A stretch of DNA of 64,000 bases, taken from assembly GCA_004352715.1 (NCBI GenBank), contig SCFE01000049.1, forward strand, positions 436,962 through 500,961, read 5' to 3'. Made by a program: the position numbers and the translations under genes. Positions 1-12,796 of this stretch are shown here, in pieces. The notes under the pieces are model-generated. The model had not been told where the DNA came from. It searched no databases and saw only the letters and a list, made by a program, of their open reading frames with translations. This DNA comes from Hofstenia miamia. Its lineage: Eukaryota > Xenacoelomorpha > Acoela. Position 1 is the first letter of the stretch. Every line of letters begins with the position of its first letter.

Positions 1-1904
1 AATACATTGTAGGTACATCATCCATTAGGACAGAAAAAAATTTGTCCTGCAGGGCAGACACAGTTTTTTTATTAACTCAATCTTTTAAGTCTGATTTAAT
101 ATGTTTGTATTTTTCTTAATGACAGTTTTTTAGTAATTTGTGCATAGCGTGTTGTATCCTTGGCAACATTAGTAACGGGAACAGCTTGTTTTGTTGAAAA
201 CGATTCACTAACAATAGCATTTTACAGAGGAGTAAATGAACTTTTTCATATTGTTTTCTCTTAGTAACAGAACGTTTATTGAATAATTAAATAAAAAATT
301 AAACACATCCACACGAATACAACGTGTATGTATATTTTAAACGTAGATCACATTTTTATCCACATTAAACAAATTTCATAAAAAATACAACGCATTAACA
401 CATGTATTAACAAAATATAGAATAAAGGTCAAATTCTGCAAGGCCTTGGAGACACACAATATATTATATATATTTTATTACTATTTTGTTCATATTATTT
501 TAGGCAATGAGTTTTTTTACTTTTATGCAGTGGAAAGCAACGAATTTTTAATTGATGTTCCCAATTTTTTATTTAATTGTTATAATTTTCATTTGTAGCC
601 TCCTTCCCTGTGGATATCACTCCTGATTTTGCATTTACAGGATGTTAAAATAATTTGTTTATTATTGTAACTCGTATTAATTAATTAGTGTTTGTTACTG
701 TTGTGACATAAATAAGCTATAATTTTAATTGATTGCAGTATGATTTTTAATGCTAAGTATTACAGTTGCAATGTGTTGTAATGTATGGCAGATTTGCATC
801 TAATTTAAACTATATCATTTCTAGTCGTTCTTTACACAGGTAAAGAAATAGTTGAAGTAAGTCCTGCTACCGACCTATTAATTATACACTAAATGTGGCA
901 AAAATTATTACAAAAATTCGATTTTCCACAAATTTACATTTTTGGCAAGAGAGCAAATTTACCAAAGATTTCATATTTTCCTAAAAGCCTTGTAGAGCAT
1001 TGTTTGAAAATGTGGACAAAAGGAATTGTATTTTTTGAAGATGATGCTTAGGGCTAAACACTAAAAGAAATTGGTTGTCAAAAAAATAAAAAAGTTTCAA
1101 TTTAGGCAATAGGGCTTGAGCCACAAAATTTGCTGTCATCAAGCTTTAGCATCTCTGTCATAAAATCATAATATAAAATTGAACTAAATTTAAATCAACG
1201 ATTGCTGATAATATTATTTTGAAAGCTACTTCTAGTGCATTTAAATATAAATAAAAACGATAATAAATAAAACGAAGTTAATTTCTAAAATTTCTTGATA
1301 AATGCAGTAGCATGTACACTCAAATATTAATCCAAATTTTGCGAAAGAATGCAGTATTGTCATACAAAACAAATTATTTAGTATTAATAAATTATGACAC
1401 GCATCTATAAATTATATTTAATAGCATTGATGTTACACATTTGTATGAGGAATGCACTTAAATATGAAATAAGGAATGGATAATTGTGTGGAAGTAATTT
1501 TGTAGAAAAATTTTCATTTATTAGGAAGTAATTAAACATGTTATGGAAGCCATAGTAGCACGTGTATTGAATATTTAGAGTAAAACGTACTTCAAAATTC
1601 CATAATAAATAAAGGAAAAGGCATTTATGAAAATATTTGAAAGCAAGAGAATTCCAATCAAACTGCAATATTAAAGCATAAGTGAAAGAGGAGACGTTCG
1701 TCTATTCTTGGGTGGTTTCGGATTTGATTCCCTTATTTCACAGTCATTGAACTATGAGTATATCAATATACAAAAATATTTAGAGGGTGACAATAATTTA
1801 TTGTTCTAATATCAATTTCAACAGTAAAAAAATTATTTTAATTTTTTCTGCCTATTCTATATTATAATCTATGCAGCTTATGTTTGCATCAATCTCAAAT
1901 ATAG

Positions 1905-1908
<4 letters not shown>
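1..1908. other. No gene recognised
   Basis: AT-rich non-coding sequence. Only short stop-bounded reading frames on either strand, none with a recognisable motif, and no inverted or tandem repeat that I can see apart from homopolymer-rich stretches. Confidence 0.5.

Positions 1909-1949
<41 letters not shown>
1909..1949. repeat. (TA)n microsatellite
   Basis: Uninterrupted alternating TA tract. The minus-strand reading frame over it (repeated Tyr-Ile) is a product of the repeat and not a gene. Confidence 0.95.
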
Positions 1950-1953
<4 letters not shown>

Positions 1954-2880
1954 CATTTATATTAGTTTTGTACTTGTAACATAGAAATTTGCGTGGCATT
2001 ATGTAATATAGTGGAATAGTGCAGTAAAATATTCTATAATTTTGCATGGTATGCATTACAAAAATATAACTACAGATAAAACACGATTGCACTTTTGCGC
2101 AGCGGTGAAAATTTTACTAATAAACTTGAAATAATTTTTTTTGATGAAAGTTTCGATTTTTAAGATGTATTCAAATTATCTCCAAATCAAAAGTTGTTTT
2201 ATGGAAAAATAATTGAATAAGATAAAATCTCTGATAAAATGTGAATTTATGTATTTAGTAAGGGTTTTGCAGATAGAGTATTCTTGATACATGTACCTGC
2301 CTGTCAGAGCGCCATCGATACCCGCACTCGCAGACATGCTTGTGTAGGGCATAAATATTCAGTGTCACAAAATTATATATTTTGCTTTTTGCCAAAAAAA
2401 TGGATCCTTAAATTATGTTTTTCTATTCAAGTTTATTAAGAAACTAGTTACCACGGTATTATTTTATGATATATAAATCTACGTGGGGACCGGGTATGAT
2501 TTTTCGCCCCGACACAGCCTGAGTTCAATTAATAATGTCTAATGCCTTATCTGATCCGTTTTTTGCTTTAATTTTTTATCAAAAGATCACCCGTGCGACT
2601 TTCTTAAGGAATATTGGTACCGGTGTAACCTGCCCAGTGTATCCAAAAGAATACAATAGCCTTTGTCCACATTTTCCAACAATTTTCTTAATGCTTATAT
2701 GGAAATCCATTGATAGTGAAAAATCAATGGCAGCGTTGCAAACAGCTTGGCTAATTGAGTGACTATCTTGACTCCTAATTCTTGATTGATTGATGGTGAA
2801 AATGTAGTTTTTCAACCAATTTATTGAATCGAGAATTTAAATACCGTGATTAACCACTTAATGTCTGTATCATGCTAATA
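1950..2880. other. Intergenic; one unexplained minus-strand frame
   Basis: No recognised gene. A minus-strand open frame at 2579-2815 (78 residues) has rather protein-like composition (it contains the segment YSFGYTGQVTPVPIFLKKVA). It is flanked by neither a clear start context nor good splice sites that I can place. It could be an exon or an old repeat fragment; I do not recognise it. Confidence 0.3.
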
Positions 2881-3892
2881 CAGTACTGGAAAAAAGAATT
2901 CGGCCACCCATGATTTGTCATAAATATTTCTAAGAAATGGACGCCAAGAATGTCATAGGTATTTTTAAGTTAGATTTGGTGTTGCAGAAAGAGGAATTTA
3001 TCAATTTTGAAACATAATTATGACTGTTTACTTTAAATCTCAAGAAGAAATGCTACAATGCTTGTGGTTTGCTAATATTTTCTTGGAAAAATGTATTCGG
3101 CCACTTCAGACCAAATCAGAGAATCTATAAATAATTTCATTCAGTCTATTTATATTGATAATGTTTGACAACTGTCTTTCTTTGCCATATATGATGCTTA
3201 CATACATACCTCTTACCAAAAATTTGGAAGGGATGAATCAACGCAATATATCCCAAATTGTAGAGCGACCTCGAAGTACTGTCGGGGATGTCATCAGACG
3301 TTTCATTTCTGAAAATATCATTGCCTCCAAAGTCCGGAAGACTTCCATAACCTCTCAATCAGCTCAGGAAGATTTCAGAGGAGCTTTGCAATGAATGGGC
3401 TGATGGTCAACTCGTGACTGCAAGAACTGTGTGAAATATCCTGAAGAAGTACGTAATTGAGACTTTCGTGGCACCCAGAAAGCCATTTTTAACTTCAAAG
3501 CAAATTGATAAGAGACAATTTAGCTGAACATTGGTCTAATGTTATATTTTCAGATGAGTCAAGATTTGAGCTATACTCATGAAAAAAAATGTTGATAAAG
3601 AGACCAACTGTACAGAAGTTCAGATCATTGCCTCAATTTACTCAAAGCACCATGAGTTATGGTGGCAAGTCTGTAATTGTATGGGTTGCAATATGGAAGT
3701 GTGGCTTTCACGAGATTTTGATTAAAAATTATTAGCTAATTGTTATTCTACATATTTTATAGTATTAGACATACAGATTTTCCTTTCTCAATGAAAGGAA
3801 CTCTTAGTTATAATCTTAGGCACACTCTATCCAATGAATGTTCATTATTTATTCAAAATAGCAAGGTGGTCGAATACATATTTCCAGTACTG
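2881..3892 (+). mobile_element. Tc1-like DNA transposon, degenerate, with TIRs and TA target sites
   Basis: The ends form about 30-bp terminal inverted repeats: 2881 begins CAGTACTGGAAAAAAGAATT and the complement of the right end begins CAGTACTGGAAATATGTATT, both continuing into a CGGCCACC/CGACCACC block. TA dinucleotides sit directly outside (2879-2880 and 3893-3894), the target preference of the Tc1/mariner superfamily. The length of 1012 bp is short for a complete Tc1 element. The transposase inside is broken (separate entry), so the copy should not be autonomous. Neighbouring sequence is empty. Confidence 0.85.
3161..3712 (+). pseudogene. Tc1-like transposase remnant
   Basis: The N-terminal part reads as a helix-turn-helix DNA-binding region: NISQIVERPRSTVGDVIRRF, in the frame that ends at 3394. 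After a stop and frame changes, a second piece carries FSDESRFELYS at about 3550-3582, which matches the first catalytic Asp block of Tc1/mariner DDE transposases, and YGGKSVIVWVAIW near 3659-3697, which matches the conserved block that follows it. The second and third catalytic acidic residues are not visible, and about 150 codons appear to be missing. The frame has several stops. Family assignment is from these motifs and from the TIRs. Confidence 0.8.
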
Positions 3893-6014
3893 TATATTTT
3901 GCAAGTTTTAATTGCGTGTGATGTTTGCGAGCAACTTTTCTTTCTAAAAATGAATTTTAAGTTATTTTCAAAAAGTTTTTTTTTAAATCAGATGTGTATA
4001 GACTCTTAGTAGCATAAATAGGTTGAGCATAGAATGTAAATAGCTCGACTCAGCTCAGCTGGCAAAAATTGGCCTTCTTCCAACACTAATATTTAGATAA
4101 ATTTGTTGTCCTTTGTTGTCATTATTTTGTTAAGAAAATTATTAATGTGCCTGGAGGATGTGAAACAATTATTATTTTTTAATGAAACCCCTAATTTTAT
4201 ATATCTAATGTAAAGGTAATAATAAAACATAAAATATTTATAGAAACCATAAACAATTGTAAGATGTTTCTGTAATACGTAGGTTATTTTACAAAAAAAT
4301 ATTGGAAATACATTATAATTCAAATTTCTTGAACGTGTTTTGCAAAAGATTCCCTTTTAGAGGTGTATTTCTTAGACCACTCTCGGCCCTGAGCCTGCCT
4401 GACTTTATTCCTCAAGCTAAAGGAAGCAATCGCATTTTTGTGCTATTAATGAATAAATTTTCGTTAATTTGAGATACTGGACATACTCAAATTTGATCAG
4501 GAAAGCTCCAAAAAATTTACAAACAATCCACATATTGCACTCCTCTTAAGTATAAGGTTTTCAATAGCATTAAGTTACCTTAATACATGTTCACTACTTT
4601 AGTTTAAGCAGAGATGTAAAAACACATTGATGTGTATAAATTAACACTAAATGAAATTTGTTGGATTATATTTTTGGACAAACGTATGATTTTATTCAAC
4701 ATATAGGTTCAATATTGAATTCCTAAAGAACTTGAGCTGGATAGCTATGAACATAGTTCTTGTTGATTTGCACCGAGCGTGATAATTTTCCAATTTTATA
4801 AATTTGTTTGCATTTTCATCGAAGATTGCATTTAGGTTTTCCAATTTTTATCTGAATAGTTTTTGATTAAAATATTTCATCATGCCATCATTGACATAGC
4901 GATGTTTGGGCATAGGTCATATAAATAGCCTAAAATGAGATACACTTCATGAGGGGCCGAGTTTTGGACCTAAATTTTGGCATGTGCAAGTTCTATGAAA
5001 AATATAGAAATATGACAAATAAATTTAAATTATTTTTTGTATTTGTCTGTATTTTTGAATATCAGATGTCAAACCTTCCGTACTTCCTTTAACATAATTT
5101 TCCTCGTTAAAAATACATTTTACTAGAAAAGCTGTTGCGGTGGCTATACGAATTTTGATTGGTAAGACGTCAGTAGCTTTAGAATCAAATGCAATTAAAT
5201 ACAATAAGCACTATAATCTGCTAATGAAAAGATTTTATGTAACAAATAATGGTGGTTTTCAAAAATTTTTTGACGTTTATTGGGCCACATATTGTCGCGT
5301 GAGATTTTGAAAAATTCCTCGTAGAATACTAAATATTTAAATAATAAAAAATTCCTGGGTTATCTAACGGTATGTGCGTATTAACCGTTTCACGGAAAAA
5401 TTTCCAATAAAGTCTCTAAGAAAGGAATAGATTTGAAACTATTTTCATTCTGTATATGGCCTGTGTTTTTGTACACAATTTTGCTTTACCCTTGCGTGCT
5501 TGGAAATCGTGTACACCTGGGTAATACCCGTACCTAGCATTAACTTAATTGTGAAATGGTAATCGTATAATTTTGTGGGAATACATTTCTTAAGAAAATT
5601 TTTTTGTTATTAAGAAGTAATTAAAAATAAATATTGTGTAAAGCAGCATGTATATTCAATTTTTAGTGTCAATCACACTTACAAATTCATTACTAAAATA
5701 ATGGAAAAAGCATTAATGAAATTTATTTTAAAACAAAAAGAAATTAACTAATAATACTGCAATTAAATTATAGCATAAATAAAAAAGGCATTTTTTTACT
5801 TGTGGTAGTTTCGCATTTTAATCTTTTATTAACTTGTAATTTATAAGCGTTTAAGAACCTCCACTCATTCTGGAAATTGAATGTTTCATAGAGAATTTAG
5901 CACGGCAAAATGCGAATAATTATATTTGCATATTCCGTAATCCCTGCAACTCATTCACCAATGTTCATTGTTGTTGCACAGTCTAAGTTTGAATGAATCC
6001 TCAGAAATGTATTT

Positions 6015-6016
<2 letters not shown>
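3893..6016. other. No gene recognised
   Basis: AT-rich sequence with only short frames in all six readings. No repeat structure or RNA gene is evident. Confidence 0.5.

Positions 6017-6049
<33 letters not shown>
6017..6049. repeat. (TA)n microsatellite
   Basis: Alternating TA tract directly beside a copy of a dispersed repeat. Confidence 0.95.
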
Positions 6050-6055
<6 letters not shown>

Positions 6056-6313
6056 CTCCCGCTAAATGGTTTTTAAAGCCTCATCTTAACCGCGTTTCCA
6101 AACATAAATCTTTGAAATATTGCAGGGTAGTGTCTCCTTTATTTACCTACCACATGGTAAATATAATAAGGTTCGAGTGAATACTGCGGGAGCAATGGCC
6201 AAAAAATAGGTTTTTTGGGCACAAAGCGGGATTCCCGCTAAATGCTTTAAAAATTTCCGACCGTTTCCCGCCAAATGTAAGGTTCTTGCATTTTCCATAG
6301 CAAAAAGCGGGAA
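6056..6313 (+). repeat. Dispersed repeat, copy 1 (related copy at 21.35 kb)
   Basis: Contains CCGCGTTTCCAAACATAAAT, GGTTCGAGTGAATACTGCGG and GCGGGATTCCCGCTAAATGC. The same order of words with substitutions recurs at 21355-21510 (CCGCGTTTCTCGAAATTTTG, AGTTCGAGTGAATACAGCGG, GGGATTCTCGCTAAAGGC). The element is therefore an interspersed repeat, probably a non-autonomous transposon. It is richer in GC than its surroundings and contains several CCCGC/GCGGG words able to pair with each other. Its boundaries and class are not determined. Confidence 0.6.
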
Positions 6314-6335
6314 ATATATATATATATATATATAT
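6314..6335. repeat. (TA)n microsatellite
   Basis: Short TA tract ending the dispersed repeat copy; such tracts flank the repeat on both sides here. Confidence 0.9.
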
Positions 6336-8893
6336 GTTGTCATCTCAAACGAATATCTTTGCACCTTAAAACACAAATTAAATAAAATCTCGCCGCTGCT
6401 GCCCCAGGAGATGTACAATGGTAATTGACACAGAAGCTAAAATTTTCTTAAGTTTAACATATTTATATTTCAAATTTTTTATAAATAGTATTTGTGAAAT
6501 TAAACATGCTAATGTAATGATCAAAGTATCCAAAATTATGACTCTAAAATATTCAAATATAACCTTAACTTTATTGAACATATGGCCTATAAATTTGTAA
6601 TGACACTATTAAAATTTTCAAATGTAACATATTTTAGTTCTTCAATTGAAATTAATCAATGAACCTTTTTCAGATAATGCTTGTGGGAAGATTGAATATC
6701 CTGATAATTTATGTAACATTATGAATATCAAATGACACCTTAGGAGACTGGTTTACAGAAATGGAAACATCTCATTGTGACTACTACAATGAATTTCAAG
6801 CAAATCAGCAGATAACATTTTTTATAGTTATCGTGAATTTTGTTTGGTTCTTCAACAAAATCAAGGTGTTTTAATAGGGTTATAGCCTGATTTCATGGTA
6901 AGCTGGTTAGATATCTAGTATTTTCAGTAAGAGGAAATAATTGTTTGTTAGAACCTATAAGAAGGGTATCATATGTAAACTGATTATTTGCAGTTATACA
7001 CTGATAGAAGATTGCGACATCAAGGCAATATTCTTTTTAAGATTATTCATTGACTATGTCCTCAGCAGTAATAATAATGATCACCCAAACGTGAAAGGAA
7101 TACGAGATCGCTAAGTTCATCTGCCTAAATTGCATAAACAGGAAATCATATGCACACTAATATGTTATACCAATGTCTTCAGTGATATTCTTATATATCG
7201 AGATAGCATAATAATAGCTAAAATTTGCTTTCATAATTTGGATAATAGGCGTAATGTTGTCAGAGCTAAATAGTCTTTTATTACCTTATGGGTGTAGGTA
7301 GCACGAAACTGCTTCATTTTCAACCTAAATCTTAGGGTTTTGCTGCTGTAAATATATTTTATTGGAAATGCAAGTCCCTATAAAGAGGTACATCTTCTAA
7401 AATATTTGGGTTTCATAATGCCAAAAATCATTTTAAATATTAAGCAAAAAATTATATATTTGCGATCATATAATATTTGTTACCATATTTAGCTGATATT
7501 CAATGTGTACCATCATGATGCTAGACATTTGCCTCAATTTTTAAAGGCATAGTACTAAAAATATTAGCACTACAGAAGGAAAAACAAATGGAATGGTCTC
7601 GTATTACCTACACATATTTTTGATTGGAGGCCCTAATTGAGAGTCACATTGTACACTCTGCACTGTGCAGTATACCTTTGTGTTATTTTAATTCACCACT
7701 ACATTCTTTGAAAACTCAGTATTTATATCTAAAGAAAGTTTGAGCAAGAAAAATTCTTACTTCGATCAATTTGGTGAATTTTCTCGGAGAATATTGACTT
7801 GTTGATTGAATGTTTACGTTGCATGTACGGGAAATGATATCAGGGATGATATATGCAGCAGTAACTATTAATTTTTAAAAATCAGTGAAACAAAGGCCTT
7901 TGACTCCAATGGTGTTTTATAACTTGCGATCTCATATTCCTTCCTTTTACCCTATATTGTGAAAAAAAACATACAAAATATTCTCTAAAAAACCTCAATA
8001 AGAAATTCTCCACATCAAATTTTATTTTGCTAATGAACAGGCAACTGAAAAATATATTTGATGAAAAATTTATTGGGAATCCAAGTGCTATCAAGTACTA
8101 GCTCTTTGACCCGTGCTTCGCTCGGCAAATGCATTCAAAAAGCAGAAAATTCTCCTTGCGATATTTTCCCTCCCAATATAAGCTATACTTACAAAAACTG
8201 GAAAATTTTCCCTAAGCTACCTGTGCAAACAGGGAAATTCTCCCAAAAACAGCAGTAAAACTAAGAAAGCTGTTAAACAATAAGAGGAACTACGAAATGC
8301 CACTTATATAAAGGAATGAAGTATGGGAACATTTAAATCAATAATTAGTTCATTAGTTAAGTTATTGATTAAATGTGTCTAAAACTTTCAGGAAGTCAGG
8401 GGGTTACAAAAATATATGATGTTGGTGCCTAGGTCTAAAAGTTTCTGAGTTATAAGCACACACATTTCGCCCTCTATGTAATAGATATACATAATTTTGT
8501 TTACATGCAGCAATGGATGGCATTGAGAAGTCCGCAAGCTTCATAAAAATATAGTATTCTGAGACCTTATAAGACTGAAATAGGAGGGAATAATTTTTCA
8601 GGAGGGAAACATCCCCACGAAAATGGCCTAAGTGAAGTACTGCCGAATTCTAGTGGGTTTTTTTCAATATGTGTAATGGCTTACCCAAATAATTTTTAAG
8701 CTCACGAACTAATGGAGATATTTGAAATCTGCAAACGCCACATAATAGAGAATTCTCTCCTCTTTCTTCTTCGACTTCAATTGCTCACATGGCTTTGTTC
8801 CGTCCTGGCGCGCCTTTGTGCTGGGTACGAATGACACCATTTTTTTCAGAAAAAAATATTTCAGGGTCATTGTTGTTTCCATGGACATTAGAC
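6336..8893. other. No gene recognised
   Basis: No supported coding sequence. Around 8099-8140 a stretch with TGACCCGTGCTTCGCTCGGC is more GC-rich than its surroundings and looks like the end of an interspersed element, but I see no matching copy in this window. Confidence 0.4.
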
Positions 8894-11782
8894 CACCTCA
8901 TTATCTGAGCACTAGGTATGGAAAGAATTTGAACTTCTAATTGAAAAAAAATCCTATTTGCATGTACTTCAGGCACAAGAGTACATTCACCTCATTATCT
9001 GAGCACTAGGTATGGAAAGAATTTGAACTTCTAATTGAAAAAAATCCTATTTGCATGTACTTCAGGCACAAGAGTACATTCACCTCATTATCTGAGCACT
9101 AGGTATGGAAAGAATTTGAACTTCTAATTGAAAAAAAATCCTATTTGCATGTACTTCAGGCACAAGAGTACATTCACCTCATTATCTGAGCACTAGGTAT
9201 GGAAAGAATTTGAACTTCTAATTGAAAAAAAATCCTATTTGCATGTACTTCAGGCACAAGAGTACATTCACCTCATTATCTGAGCACTAGGTATGGAAAG
9301 AATTTGAACTTCTAATTGAAAAAAAATCCTATTTGCATGTACTTCAGGCACAAGAGTACATTCACCTCATTATCTGAGCACTAGGTATGGAAAGAATTTG
9401 AACTTCTAATTGAAAAAAAATCCTATTTGCATGTACTTCAGGCACAAGAGTACATTCACCTCATTATCTGAGCACTAGGTATGGAAAGAATTTGAACTTC
9501 TAATTGAAAAAAAATCCTATTTGCATGTACTTCAGGCACAAGAGTACATTCACCTCATTATCTGAGCACTAGGTATGGAAAGAATTTGAACTTCTAATTG
9601 AAAAAAAATCCTATTTGCATGTACTTCAGGCACAAGAGTACATTCACCTCATTATCTGAGCACTAGGTATGGAAAGAATTTGAACTTCTAATTGAAAAAA
9701 AATCCTATTTGCATGTACTTCAGGCACAAGAGTACATTCACCTCATTATCTGAGCACTAGGTATGGAAAGAATTTGAACTTCTAATTGAAAAAAAATCCT
9801 ATTTGCATGTACTTCAGGCACAAGAGTACATTCACCTCATTATCTGAGCACTAGGTATGGAAAGAATTTGAACTTCTAATTGAAAAAAAATCCTATTTGC
9901 ATGTACTTCAGGCACAAGAGTACATTCACCTCATTATCTGAGCACTAGGTATGGAAAGAATTTGAACTTCTAATTGAAAAAAAATCCTATTTGCATGTAC
10001 TTCAGGCACAAGAGTACATTCACCTCATTATCTGAGCACTAGGTATGGAAAGAATTTGAACTTCTAATTGAAAAAAAATCCTATTTGCATGTACTTCAGG
10101 CACAAGAGTACATTCACCTCATTATCTGAGCACTAGGTATGGAAAGAATTTGAACTTCTAATTGAAAAAAAATCCTATTTGCATGTACTTCAGGCACAAG
10201 AGTACATTCACCTCATTATCTGAGCACTAGGTATGGAAAGAATTTGAACTTCTAATTGAAAAAAAATCCTATTTGCATGTACTTCAGGCACAAGAGTACA
10301 TTCACCTCATTATCTGAGCACTAGGTATGGAAAGAATTTGAACTTCTAATTGAAAAAAAATCCTATTTGCATGTACTTCAGGCACAAGAGTACATTCACC
10401 TCATTATCTGAGCACTAGGTATGGAAAGAATTTGAACTTCTAATTGAAAAAAAATCCTATTTGCATGTACTTCAGGCACAAGAGTACATTCACCTCATTA
10501 TCTGAGCACTAGGTATGGAAAGAATTTGAACTTCTAATTGAAAAAAAATCCTATTTGCATGTACTTCAGGCACAAGAGTACATTCACCTCATTATCTGAG
10601 CACTAGGTATGGAAAGAATTTGAACTTCTAATTGAAAAAAAATCCTATTTGCATGTACTTCAGGCACAAGAGTACATTCACCTCATTATCTGAGCACTAG
10701 GTATGGAAAGAATTTGAACTTCTAATTGAAAAAAAATCCTATTTGCATGTACTTCAGGCACAAGAGTACATTCACCTCATTATCTGAGCACTAGGTATGG
10801 AAAGAATTTGAACTTCTAATTGAAAAAAAATCCTATTTGCATGTACTTCAGGCACAAGAGTACATTCACCTCATTATCTGAGCACTAGGTATGGAAAGAA
10901 TTTGAACTTCTAATTGAAAAAAAATCCTATTTGCATGTACTTCAGGCACAAGAGTACATTCACCTCATTATCTGAGCACTAGGTATGGAAAGAATTTGAA
11001 CTTCTAATTGAAAAAAAATCCTATTTGCATGTACTTCAGGCACAAGAGTACATTCACCTCATTATCTGAGCACTAGGTATGGAAAGAATTTGAACTTCTA
11101 ATTGAAAAAAAATCCTATTTGCATGTACTTCAGGCACAAGAGTACATTCACCTCATTATCTGAGCACTAGGTATGGAAAGAATTTGAACTTCTAATTGAA
11201 AAAAAATCCTATTTGCATGTACTTCAGGCACAAGAGTACATTCACCTCATTATCTGAGCACTAGGTATGGAAAGAATTTGAACTTCTAATTGAAAAAAAA
11301 TCCTATTTGCATGTACTTCAGGCACAAGAGTACATTCACCTCATTATCTGAGCACTAGGTATGGAAAGAATTTGAACTTCTAATTGAAAAAAAATCCTAT
11401 TTGCATGTACTTCAGGCACAAGAGTACATTCACCTCATTATCTGAGCACTAGGTATGGAAAGAATTTGAACTTCTAATTGAAAAAAAATCCTATTTGCAT
11501 GTACTTCAGGCACAAGAGTACATTCACCTCATTATCTGAGCACTAGGTATGGAAAGAATTTGAACTTCTAATTGAAAAAAAATCCTATTTGCATGTACTT
11601 CAGGCACAAGAGTACATTCACCTCATTATCTGAGCACTAGGTATGGAAAGAATTTGAACTTCTAATTGAAAAAAAATCCTATTTGCATGTACTTCAGGCA
11701 CAAGAGTACATTCACCTCATTATCTGAGCACTAGGTATGGAAAGAATTTGAACTTCTAATTGAAAAAATATCCTATTTGCAT
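8894..11782 (+). repeat. 94-bp tandem satellite, about 30.7 units
   Basis: The unit beginning CACCTCATTATCTGAGCACT recurs every 94 bp (starts at 8894, 8988, 9081, 9175 and so on to 11713). One unit is 93 bp because its A-run has lost one base. The last copy is cut at about 11782, where it has an A-to-T change and then diverges. The units are almost identical, so the array expanded recently or is being homogenised. Every full unit carries ATTTGCAT, the complement of the POU/octamer word ATGCAAAT. Short minus-strand frames over the array are repeat artefacts. Confidence 0.97.
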
Positions 11783-11862
11783 AATTATATGATTAGGTTC
11801 TTAATTATGTGAAAATTGGTAAAGAAAAAATCTCCAAGTTTAATTCTACATCTTTGTGTATT

Positions 11863-12796
11863 CAGGGTGTTCAAGCAAACGCGTCAGTAATAAATCAGTT
11901 AAATTGAACAATTTTAAAAAGTTAGGCTAAATTTATTTTTCTCATTGGGTAACGGGATCTTGCGGATTATTGATTTTTCACTTTAACTTCCAAATGATTG
12001 CTTACTCTTTGGAAGAGAGACGTCAAATTGTAGAACGAATTTATGGAATCCATGGACGCAACATCTGCCGAGAACATATTATTCACAGCTGAATGTAATT
12101 TTTATCTGGATGGATTCCTTAATAAGCAAAACATGCGATATTGGGGAACTGGTGAGCCATCTGCTGGCATAATTCGCACACTTCAATCACCAAAAACTAT
12201 TGCATGGTGTGGAATAACTTCCAGAACTGTTATCGGCCCATTATTTTTCACTGATACTGTGAATTCAAGCAGTTATGTTGCTATGTTAGATGAAAATGTA
12301 TTGCCATCTTTAAAGAGAAAAAGAATTTTAGCAAAGTTATATTCATGCAAGACGGAGCTTCTCCTCACCCCTCACACTTGGCCAAATTTATTTAACGACA
12401 AATTTTAAAAATCGAGTCATTGGGCGTCATTTTTCAAATTTGTGGCCTTCCCACTCACCAGATCTTAACACATGTTATTGGTTTTTGTGGGGTTATATAA
12501 AAGACTCTGTCTTCCCTCCAAACAAAGTTTATGCAAATATTTTGGAGCTGCAGAACTCTATTTTGGAATGTCCTTCCAGGATTGAAGAAAGCACTTTGTT
12601 TAAAGTGCATGAATGTTTTTTGTCTCGTATTCAAGCTTGTAAAAATGTTAATGGCAATCATTTTGAATAAATTTTTTTTCAAAGTCTTTAAATCCGCAGA
12701 ATCAAATAATCATGAAATGTATATTTGAATAGAATATTCACTTATATTAAATAGTTATAGGCATTTTATAACTGACGCGTTCGCTTGAACACCCTG
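11863..12796 (+). mobile_element. Mariner-like element, internally deleted
   Basis: The terminal inverted repeats are clear: left CAGGGTGTTCAAGCAAACGC, and the complement of the right end CAGGGTGTTCAAGCGAACGC, continuing GTCAGT on both sides. TA follows the right end; the left end is preceded by TT, so one TA target copy seems mutated. The 934-bp size and the transposase fragments inside show a non-autonomous deletion derivative. Confidence 0.85.
11994..12670 (+). pseudogene. Mariner-like (DUF4817-type) transposase, deleted and frameshifted
   Basis: The frame starting at 11994 gives MIAYSLEERRQIVERIYGIH, a typical N-terminus of this arthropod-rich mariner-like family, and stops after 33 codons. 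A second frame from about 12043 carries FYLDGFLNKQNMRYWGTGEP and IAWCGITSRTVIGPLFFTD, the region after the first catalytic Asp. The usual FSDEAHF-like block reads FTAECNF here, so that Asp is lost. A third frame (12440-12670) holds WPSHSPDLNTCYWFLWGYIK with the last catalytic Asp, and runs to NGNHFE and a stop. Roughly the DNA-binding half is missing between the first two pieces. Confidence 0.85.

Noticed and set aside
1895-2092. Frames rich in repeated Tyr-Ile, also near 5968, 6143, 25888, 38534 and 38890
   Set aside because: They translate (TA)n tracts and are not genes.
8785-8976. Minus-strand frame entering the 94-bp array
   Set aside because: It is mostly satellite sequence in translation; no start or splice context and no motif.
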